A DNA stretch of 25,265 bases from Chlamydomonas sphaeroides (lineage: Eukaryota > Chlorophyta > Chlorophyceae > Chlamydomonadales > Chlamydomonadaceae). Under the pieces are notes generated by a model. The model was not told the origin of the DNA. It did no database searches and worked only from the letters and a program-made list of their open reading frames with translations. The DNA lies in contig BDDC01000260.1 in NCBI GenBank assembly GCA_001662425.1, forward strand, positions 1 through 25,265, read 5' to 3'. Below, piece after piece: positions 12,801 to 20,138 of the stretch (the stretch's first letter is position 1; every line of letters begins with the position of its first letter). Both the position numbers and the translations under genes were made by a program.

Positions 12801-15800
12801 CAGCTGCCGCAAGCTCCGCCACCAAGCCGGCGGCCTTGCGAAATGTGCGAGCCGCACCCTTCTGGGCGTTCTGGAAACCGCGGAGCAGCTCATCAACGGC
12901 GCTGGCGGCACTGCGTGGGGACAAGGGCGAAACAGAGGGGCGTAGTTCGTTGGTCTAGTTAGTCTGGTGCTGCATGCAGTCGTCAGGCCGAAGGCGCTGG
13001 ACACACCTGGGCCCGAACAGGCTGCCGCCCTCGGCCACACCAGTGCCGGCGATCGGTCCTGCACTCGGCAGAAGCATGGCCAAGGGCAACAGCCGGGCCA
13101 CTGCCGCGCAGCTGGTGATGGCCACCACCTCAGTCCCCCCGGGGCCAAGGCCTCCGCGGGGCGCCTGCTGGGTGTCCAGCGTGCTGCAGCGCTGCAGCAG
13201 CCCAATCACATCCGCCTCGCTGATACCCGCAGCGGGAGGGATCTGCGCCGCCTGGAGCGACTGCAAGATGTGGGCGAGGCTGGAGCCCGTGAGCGCCAGG
13301 CCGACCTGCACGAGCGCCAAACCCGACTCGGCGCCATGCTGCTCTGCTGTGGCCGGCGGGGACACGGCGGATGCTGTGCCGGCAAGTACCTGCGCGACGC
13401 ACACACCGCGCACCGCATACGTGAGCAACAGCCGTGGTGCAGAATGCCGCACGGCCGTTAGCGCGCCAGTGCAAGGTGTGCATGGCGGCTGTGAGAGCCG
13501 GAACGGCTACTCCGTCCCACCAGCCGCACCCCAGCGCACTCACGGGGAGAACTCGCGCTATGCTGCTGACACCCTGCCACAGCCTGGCAGCGGCGGCGCC
13601 ATCCGCTGCAGCCCCGCTGCCAGAGGAAAAGACAACCAGGGGGCCGCCGCCGGCGCCTTCCCGCAGGACGGCCAGCATCGTAACAACGCATGCTCGCGCT
13701 ACCGGCGCCCGGAGGCCGCTTGAGCCCGACTGCTCGTGCCGATCAGCCAGCTCAGCCCATTCTCCGGCCAGCCTAGCGGCCATCAAGACCAGCTCTGGGC
13801 AACGGCCAGGCGGGAGCAGGTACGACACGAAACGCTCCAGCAAGGCCAGCTGATTGATGGGTTGCGCAAGCGAATCACCTGCAAGAGCAGCAGGGTGTTG
13901 CTCGCATGACCTACCTCGAGATGCTTGCGCGCATCCCAAAAAACCCTCACCCGACAAGGCAGCGGCACCAGCTCCAGGCGATAGGCGTTGCAGGAAGCGG
14001 ACCACCGCCTGAGCAGCGCCACTGACGCCGGCCGCTGGCCAGTTGCCATTGTCGCATAGCAAAGCTGTGCCAGCGGGCATGCTACCGTGAGCGGGGCCTG
14101 CCATCGCGGTCGGCCTGACAGCCCCAGCTGCGTGCTGCCCCTCCACAACTGCCCCCCCAGCGCTCGTTCCCCGCAAGCTGCGCGCCTCTGCTAGGGTACG
14201 CTGATTGAAGGCGGCCTGACTGGCAAGCAGCTCGCCGACATGGCCGACTGCGGGCGACAGTAACGAGACAGACATGTGAGAAGAGAACCATGCAAAGATT
14301 GCATTGCCAGGGCTGTGTCCGCCCATGCCGCTAACGTGCGAAACCTCGTGTCGTCAAACCCCGCAGTGACAGTGCCAAACGCCCTCACATTTGCGGGCTG
14401 CCTGCGTCTGCTGGGTCGCCTGCAGCTTGGACCCGGCTCCACCGCGCCGCCGCTTAGCAGGGCGCACGCCTCCATCCGCCCCTTGCACAATGTCCATTTC
14501 GTCGTCGACGGGATGCCCCGCCGCCATTGGAGGTGGCGCCTCCTCGCCGTGGCCTAGCCGCCTGCGCTCCTCCGGGTTGGGGGCGGCTCCACTGCGCACT
14601 GCCCGAGCAGCTGCTGCGGGGGCCGTCGGGACTGGCAGGCCCAGTCGATAGCGTACGGCGGTGGCCATGAGGACTGCGGAGGGTGGGAAGCACATGCGGG
14701 CGCGTGTCAGTGTCAACGCCACATTTCCAGCAACACACGACTGCCACCTGTGCCGCAGGCCTCAAACACCCAAGTGCACCCACCATCCAGGCCGTCCTGT
14801 GCGAGCCACTCGGCACACATGGCCCTGCACGCCGCAGCAGCTTTCGCTGCTGCCGCTGCCACGAGCGGCTCGCAGGCCTGTGCGCCGTCCCGCAAGCGCC
14901 GCCCATCCTTCTGGGTATGCGGCCTGCCCAGCGAGGGCGCATCCGTCGCGCGGAGGACCACCTCCAGCAGCCCCTGCTCCACCGCGGACGGCAGCACGTG
15001 CGGGTACGTGGCCAGGTGCGAGGACAGGAGGGGAAGGTAGTGCGCAAAGGCCCGCGGCGACGGACCGGCACCACCTGCGCCCAGGGCGCCCTCGGCTGGC
15101 ATGGATGCCCCACACACGCGCAGCACGACGCCGCACAGCCTGGGGGCAGGTGGCAGGAAGCCGCATGTGAGCGTACACCCGTGTACGTGCAACCCACTGG
15201 ACAAGGAACAGGAGCCTACCGCTCAGCGAACGGTGTCAATAGCCGCGCGGCACACAGGAAAGAGCTGCTGGCCTGCACTGAGTAGACCAGCGCCGCGTGC
15301 CACAGAGCCGCCGATGCCGCACGCTGCTCAGAGCCCAGCTGCACTGCGCCGCTCGCCCAGCCCTGTCGCGGCAAGGGCACAAGAGGTGACAGCAACACGT
15401 CAGTAAGCCAAAAAGTCGCAGGTGCATGACAGGGAAGCTACATACGCATTTACTACTGCAAGGGAGCGGCTGTGCGTGCGGCCAGCAATATGGGATGAAG
15501 AAGGCAACGCAAGTGCGACGGATGAGGTTTGTTATATGAAACCAGCAGGTCGTCGAGCAACGCCGCACCTCCATCAGGTTCAGCGCCACGTGAAGCAGCG
15601 CCTCCGCTGCCGCGCACAGCTCGTGCATCGGCGGCTCCTGCGCCTGGCCGCAGGTTGACAGCATCTCGGCGGTGTATGCCAGCAGGGAAGCCTGCGCGCC
15701 AGGCTCCGCAGCCCCCACCACGTGCACCAGTGCCTGGCGAAACAGGGCAATCCCCGGGGGTCAGCATATGGCGCCAACACAAGGCAGCGTCCGAGCGACC

Positions 15801-17604
15801 CGGCCTCCTCTGGGACATGGCTAGCACACGGCCAAGCACCTGCTCCCGTTACTCGACGCCCCCCGTACGTACTTGAAGCACCAGCGGCGGCAGAATAGGC
15901 GCCACGAGGGAGGGCTTGTGCCGGAGCACGGCCGACAGCAGCGACGCCCCTACCTCTACGGCCACCTGCGCAACAGCGTGTGCGCACATACGTGGGGGTC
16001 CAGGGTCTCCAGTCAGGCTGCAGCACGGCCTTGCAACGCTTGTAGCCCTGTGCTGTACTGTACCGTCAGGCCACCCACCCCGCACTGCTTGGCGGTGCCC
16101 AGCCGGACGGTGAGGCTCCTGCCCGAGCTCTCGCTGTCCACCAGCTCCTGCTCCTCGCTGCCCGCCATTGCTGGGCTCGACACGCCCGCGGGCTGGGGAG
16201 CGGTCGGTGCAGCTGCGGCTGCAAGTCCGCGCAGTGGCAGCGAATCGAAGGCTGACAACATGGAGCCCGGGTCTCCACACCCGGAAACAGCCGGCGCCCC
16301 ATCGTCAGAGCAGTCGCTGGGGCAGGGCTCCAGGGATAGCAGCAGCAGTTGCTGCTCGGCGTCTGCGCGGTTACAGATGGAGCAAGTGCGGGGGAGGAGG
16401 TTATCCATTATCATGACGAGTACTGGCCATCATGGGATTGCCACGGGCTTACCCGTATGCACACTAGTGCTATACATCGCGTGTCGGGCAAGCACACCAA
16501 GGGCTGCACAGGCTGGCTTGGCATCAGGCCCGCGGCCCCCTCACCGAGGATAAGGTCCATGGCGCCCGCCGCCAGGCCCACCAGCCACTTGCGGCGCTCC
16601 GAGGGCGCTCCATCCACGATGCGCAGCACCAAGCTGCACACGTTCCCGATGAGGGGCCTGAAGGCAGGCGTCCGCAGGGCAGGGCGGAACATTGGCCCAG
16701 GGGTGCATCTTGGGACGGCACGCAGCCGTGTGTAACTGCTGCCTGCCGGAACGAGCCCGCAACCCCAGGGACACAGACCTGTGCGCTTCAGATCCAGCCA
16801 GCAGTAGCCCGACGAGGCTCCGCATCACGCCCGCCTCCACGCCCTGGGAGCCCCCGAACACAACTGGCAGCTGCGCGGCAACAAACTCCGTGACAGACAG
16901 CACGACCTGGATCTCGTCCTTGTCGCCTGGATGGGAAAGGAGCAGGCACGGGCGCAGGGGGTGTGGTGTTGTGGGTGAGCGTCGCTGCCCTGGGTTATGT
17001 TGCAGCGCTGGGGAGGCATCGCCGCCACGCGGTCAGCAGCTACAGGGCGCGTGCAGAGGAGAACCAGTTCGTAGCCAACACGGCCGTCACGAGATACTGC
17101 TGCCCGTCAGCTTCGGATGGCCCACCCGTTTACCCGGAAGCGCCTCAATGAGTGGCTGCCTAGGTTGTAATCTGGCCTCACAACACTGTACAGGTACGAC
17201 CAGCCACTCGCGTCGCACGCAGCGATCAGCGCCTTGAGCTCACCACCATGGTGACTGCAGGCGTCAGTGCAGCTGTCCAGCAAGCCCTGCACGGTGCTCC
17301 GCAGCTTCACAACCAGGCCGTCACTCTGGCTGACCTCACTTTGGCTACTAGACGCTAGCGCCGCTGTGAGGGCTGCTTGTAGATCCTGCGGGGGCCAGGG
17401 ATACAACCATGCTCGTGGACTACGCCTACATTTGAGCGCGTTTATGGCCGGGCGCTGTCTCGCGGAAAATCAAGTTTTGCACGTGCTGTCTCGGTGCAGC
17501 TTGTTGCAGCTCACGAGCAGAAGTTTTGCGTCCAGCCGGCCAGCCGAGCTGTCGCCACTTGGCATGCCAAACGCGCCACCTGGTGGGGCTCCGGAGGTCT
17601 CCAT
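687..17604 (-). CDS. ATR: ATR checkpoint kinase (PIKK), complete, 54 coding exons
   Basis: This is the serine/threonine kinase that senses RPA-coated single-stranded DNA (with ATRIP) and signals replication stress in the nucleus. The spliced frame has 3,273 codons plus TGA, longer than human (about 2,640) or plant (about 2,700) ATR, mainly through low-complexity insertions. Visible landmarks are the ATP-binding lysine in FLAKPKDDLRKD (about residue 2958), catalytic loop GLGDRHGEN (D about 3107), metal-binding VDFGCLFDKG (D about 3126), FLHDPLVEW, and a C-terminus WWMAWY close to plant ATR FATC. KRRR at about 585-588 may be a nuclear localisation signal. The start is the ATG at 17604-17602 in context GGAAAATGG; the same frame is open further upstream but has no earlier ATG nearby. 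All 53 introns join in matching phase. Exons 16-54 are supported by homology; exons 1-15 rest mostly on splice signals and phase. Confidence 0.94.
1113..1573 (-). other. Longest ATR intron (intron 52), rich in TGGCA
   Basis: A 461-nt intron between the conserved exons ending TTLQ and starting VLRQHRDTL, with donor CAG/GTGTGA and acceptor TTTTGTCACAG. Between about 1213 and 1456 the plus strand carries ten copies of TGGCA, most followed by C. No ORF or RNA gene was recognised inside. Confidence 0.75.
2204..2218. repeat. (AC)7 microsatellite in ATR intron 49
   Basis: ACACAC... on the plus strand. On the gene strand it reads GTGTGT just before the acceptor TCCTACAG at 2197, close to the branch-point/pyrimidine region of the 285-nt intron 49. 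Confidence 0.95.
3541..3568. repeat. 14-bp perfect tandem duplication in ATR intron 45
   Basis: TTGACAGCATCCAG occurs twice back-to-back (3541-3554 and 3555-3568). It lies inside the 231-nt intron 45 (3616-3386) and does not touch coding sequence. Confidence 0.95.
3859..8101 (-). other. ATR exons 30-44: FAT domain
   Basis: Exons: 8101-7979, 7853-7757, 7656-7525, 7370-7201, 7032-6867, 6783-6685, 6464-5949, 5829-5698, 5564-5454, 5352-5232, 5119-4975, 4800-4609, 4530-4432, 4311-4194, 4104-3859. Residues about 1969-2791 form the alpha-helical FAT solenoid that clamps the kinase. Diagnostic strings are QTLFGLLDVLNRW (human QTVFSMLDHLTQW), GEPDGLAGL (human HEPDGVAGV), WRLGRW, YGRAYPLMVRLHM, EPLLALRR, YYYELLPDVL and ALPQLISRI. 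Exon 36, the longest FAT exon, contains a Ser/Ala/Gly insert of about 45 residues between two helices, absent from human and plant ATR as I recall them. Every junction keeps the family alignment. Confidence 0.9.
4105..4193 (-). other. GC-AG intron 43 of ATR
   Basis: This 89-nt intron has donor CAG/GCAAGT, the optimal consensus for GC-AG introns, and acceptor TTTGCAG. The junction gives HVMQ-ALPRLLTL in phase 0, matching plant ATR NLFQALPRLLTL without gap. The nearest GT (A/GTTGTG, 5 nt further into the intron) is in phase 1 and would shift the frame. Base U2-type spliceosomes process such introns at low frequency. Confidence 0.85.
9657..10869 (-). other. ATR UME-like region, exons 20-24
   Basis: Residues about 1378-1656 correspond by position and pattern to the UME domain found in ATR/Mec1-type kinases. 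The segment GGHVPPIMVLL in exon 23 parallels GTYVPKLMVLL in plant ATR, and exon 24 (AWALFLRG) plus exon 25 (VVLLPLL) parallel human AWDCFVRC and ALLPLI. Exon 22 carries an unusual His/Gln/Ala-rich insert (HHSGAQSHHHHAHQ) that should form a disordered loop. The domain name is inferred; the alignment anchors are seen. Confidence 0.65.
10870..10971 (-). other. Probable GC-AG intron 19 of ATR
   Basis: Donor GAG/GCAAGC and acceptor CCGCGACAG, 102 nt. The resulting junction APELE-ALARHVDR aligns without gap to the plant ATR segment LPKVLAFALHRAD. A GT donor 15 nt downstream (CCT/GTTAGC, exon end 10957) is also in phase 0 and would add five residues (ASDDP), so alternative 5' splice-site use is possible. 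Confidence 0.65.
12019..12035. repeat. (GA)n microsatellite in ATR intron 15
   Basis: GAGAGA... on the plus strand, so (CT)n on the gene strand, inside the 190-nt intron 15 (12176-11987) upstream of acceptor TTGCCCACAG. It adds to the pyrimidine-rich character of that intron. Confidence 0.95.
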
Positions 17605-17668
17605 TTTCCTGCTGGAAAGAAAAGCTAATCCTTCTGCAGGGGTATCGGCGGGCGTGCCATAGCCGCAG

Positions 17669-17681
17669 TTTGCGCGGGAAT
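17669..17681 (-). promoter_or_regulatory. E2F-like site upstream of ATR
   Basis: The minus strand reads ATTCCCGCGCAAA. Its first eight bases fit the plant/algal E2F consensus WTTSSCSS. It lies 65-77 nt before the ATG. E2F control would suit an S-phase checkpoint gene, but the match is short and GC-rich DNA gives chance matches. Confidence 0.35.
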
Positions 17682-17949
17682 TCCGCGGTAGCACGGAAAG
17701 AGCTGCAAACTAGATTATGGCGTGTTGGTAACGAGTATATTGTGCTTCAGCTGCAAAGCTCATGAAAGCGCGTTTTTGACGCCGCGTGAGGTGGGAGCAT
17801 GAACGAAGCGCCGCAGAAGCTGATCGACGAAACTAGTGCTATTCGTATGTGTGCTGACGGAGAGGAATTGTGTTGGCATCTTGGCCAGCAGCCTCCACAC
17901 AGCACCCGCGTGCCGCTTCGCCCACAGCCGACAGCCCCCTGCTGCCCCC

Positions 17950-17979
17950 TGCGATCCCTTGCGACCCGCTTGCGACCCC
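17950..17979. repeat. Three TGCGAYCC motifs spaced 10-11 bp
   Basis: TGCGATCC at 17950, TGCGACCC at 17960 and TGCGACCC at 17971. The spacing equals about one helical turn, so a protein could contact all three on one face. They lie about 350-375 nt upstream of the ATR start codon. A slipped duplication is an equally simple explanation. Confidence 0.5.
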
Positions 17980-18383
17980 ATGCCAGCCCTCTGCTCCTGT
18001 CGTTATTGGACATGTCATCGGACAACTTGGGTTGGGTACGTCCCTCTCTCCTCCCCCTCGCCTTGATTCCGACAACGCGACGAGCATCAACGATGGGCCC
18101 GCCCGATGACTTCCGTGAACACACCGGATACCGGCAGGCTGCTGGCCCTGTAGCGCCCACCTCGCCGCGCGACATTCGGCCTTGATAGGGACAGCGAAAG
18201 CGCCGGCGCCGGGCCTCGTCAAGCAGCACTGTTGTCAACACGAGACGCTTCTGGAGGCTTCTGGCCGCTGCGGCCGTGCGGCAGCGCCCATGGCCCCCGG
18301 TGCACCGCTGCCGCCCAGGTGCCTTGTCTTGGAAGCGAGCTGCTTGCGGTACCGGTGCGCTACTGGTATGCTGAGTTGGCCGT

Positions 18384-18388
18384 TTACA
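18384..18388 (-). terminator. TGTAA polyadenylation signal of the SBP-like gene
   Basis: TTACA on the plus strand, TGTAA on the minus strand, about 425 nt after the stop codon of the SBP-like gene. The 3' UTR would span about 18811-18365 and hold no recognisable ORF. This spacing is ordinary for chlorophyte genes. Confidence 0.5.
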
Positions 18389-18811
18389 GTCGTGTCCAGG
18401 CGCATCCGATCACACAGTGGCTCAAGCCATCTTGTCGACACGGGGTGCGCTATCTCACGTCTGGCTGAGGGCGACATGCACCTCCAGGTGCTGCCCGCGA
18501 ACCCCTCCAGCCGCTTCCGCATGACCACTGCCACGGCTTACCACTTCACCACAGCCCAGAACTCTGGGAAACGCGTTGATGAGTCTGCAGCCGTAGTCTG
18601 AGCCGCACCTCAGCAATGCATTAAGCTTTCGCCACCTGTCAAAGCCAAACAGCCTTCGGCCCTTCCCTTCACCTGCAAGGTGCTCGCTGCCAACCGTTTG
18701 CGGGCACTGCAGGTCCGTCACGTGCTTGGTGCCAACGTGTCACAGGGCCACGCACCAAGCCACAGCGTTCTAGCACATTGCAATACACATTCGCCGCCAC
18801 ACAACCGCCAA

Positions 18812-20138
18812 TCAGTGCAGCGCATAGCCCAGCACGATAGCAGCGAGCAGCACGAACAGCGCGGCTACCAGCAGCCACACCCCAAGTCCGAAGCTCAGAC
18901 CGGCACCGGGCGCCGCTGCGGCCACCGCAGTACTACAGTCCTGTATGGCGAGCGGAACCTGCAGGAACGCCTGCGCGGCACCGCTGTCCGTCGGGAGGGC
19001 CTCGGGTGGCCCCCCCGGTACCGGTGGCTCCTCTCCGTGCGTGGCCAGGTAGTCGAGGGAGGCACAGCATGCGATGTCAGCCGGGGTGCGGCCGTCCGCG
19101 TCCCGTACGCTGAGCCAGGCATCTTGCGCGTCTAGGCCCAGCGACAGCAGCAATCGCGCGGCCTCCTCGTCGCCATGCGCCGCGCGGGCCGCCGCCAGGT
19201 GCAGCGGTGTGGCCAGGCTGCCGGCCACCGGCTCGGTGAGCGGCAACGGCAGGCCGTACGTCTCCTCCCATTGCAGCGCCTGCAGCAGCATGTCACGGCT
19301 CCCACTGCAAGCAGGTGGAAGACAGGCGACATAGCAGGACATGAAGGCAGCGGGGTAGGTGGGACAGGCGCGCAGCGCCGGCACAGGGCGGCAAGCGACC
19401 CCAGTGATGGGACCCCGGCAACGACCCGCAACGCTCGACACAGGGCTTTGCAACTGCCGGGCCCAACCAGGTAAACAAGGCGGAGCGGCCCACTCTCGAC
19501 AAGCCATTGGTGTTGCCGCACGCAGCCCACCGGCTCGCCCACCTTGCCACCGCCAGGTGCAGCAGGCCCAGGCCCAGGCCCAGGCCTAGCACCCGGCTGC
19601 CAGGGCACGACTCCATGGAGCTATCGGGGCAGCTGTCCGCAGGCGGCAGAGAACCCTCCGCCGGCCTCGTCGCTCGCGCCACGGCTTGCTCGGTCGCTGC
19701 CGCAACCCGAACGAGTACGCGGGCGAAGAGGGCCGCTGTCATGCCCGACTCCTTGGCGCTGGAGTCCAGGCCGGCTGCGGCCGCGGCGCTGAGCCCCAGG
19801 GCCGGGGCCGATAACGCCAGCAGCCACTCCAGCAGCCCGTTGGCCAGCACCGGCAAACCGGACGCAGCGGCGAAGGACAGCAGTCTGCGGAAGGCGGATC
19901 CGAGGGCGCATGACAGCGGTGCGGCGCGCACATCAAGAGCGCGGACATCATCATCCGTTGCGCCAGCGTGAGCAGCAAGGACAGCAGACCCCGGGTCGCG
20001 ACCCCGACCCCCAAACCCCTCGCCGCCGCACCTGGCAGCGCATGTGAGCATTGCCCGGCGGCACCCCAGGTGCAGGAGTGGGTGCGACAGCAGCCGGCTC
20101 GCCCCCGCAGCAGGCGGCCTGCTCGCCGCGTCGGGCAC
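18812..20138 (-). other. Degenerate ankyrin repeats and C-terminal hydrophobic segment
   Basis: Exons 20138-20032, 19884-19543 and 19304-18812. Repeat-like motifs are PLLHLGCRRA, GLLHLAVASGSRDMLLQAL (made across an intron) and TPLHLAAARA...VRDADGRTPADIA (about residues 1461-1505). The last matches the ankyrin segment of plant SPL1/14. The protein ends with a strongly hydrophobic stretch (VWLLVAALFVLLAAIVLGY, within about 1567-1592) long enough to span a membrane. Confidence 0.8.

Larger units (their letters stand above)
8189..17604 (-). other. ATR exons 1-29: N-terminal helical-repeat region
   Basis: Exon coordinates, 5' to 3': 17604-17515, 17385-17244, 16926-16779, 16657-16545, 16362-16079, 15965-15873, 15733-15569, 15362-15220, 15139-14784, 14673-14389, 14247-13951, 13878-13544, 13389-13007, 12910-12709, 12638-12177, 11986-11812, 11628-11423, 11325-11206, 11103-10972, 10869-10684, 10576-10456, 10349-10075, 10000-9866, 9776-9657, 9544-9435, 9328-9179, 9058-8726, 8630-8483, 8385-8189. 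They encode residues 1 to about 1968, Leu/Ala-rich helices consistent with HEAT repeats. Family anchors are LQHESLSVR at the exon 26/27 junction and CGECLGLLGALDP in exon 28 (human CGECLGELGAIDP). Exons 9-15 and 27 carry Ala/Gly-rich insertions. Exons 1-5 are the least certain. Confidence 0.75.
17605..18383 (-). promoter_or_regulatory. ATR upstream region (5' UTR and probable promoter)
   Basis: About 780 bases between the ATR start codon and the poly(A) motif of the upstream gene. No conserved ORF was seen on either strand and no TATA box was recognised. It contains the E2F-like site at 17669-17681 and a triplet of TGCGAYCC motifs at 17950-17979. The transcription start cannot be placed from sequence alone. 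Confidence 0.5.

Noticed and set aside
17107..17243. Longer exon 2 of ATR reading on through ELKALIAACDASGW
   Set aside because: Only the G/GTGAGC donor at 17243 gives phase 1, which the next exon needs. Later GT sites (GTGAGG, GTAAAC) are in phase 0 and break the frame. Moderate certainty because this N-terminal region is poorly conserved.
687..17604. ATM, TOR or another PIKK instead of ATR
   Set aside because: VDFGCLFDKG, HIRTYAV-like RIRTYAVVALTDDCGI, CGECLGLLGALDP and the plant-type FATC match ATR best; the kinase-proximal sequence does not fit TOR or ATM.
17799..18185. ATG-initiated 128-codon plus-strand ORF between the two genes
   Set aside because: No recognisable domain, no clear codon bias, and it overlaps the presumed ATR promoter. 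ORFs of this size arise by chance in stop-poor GC-rich DNA.
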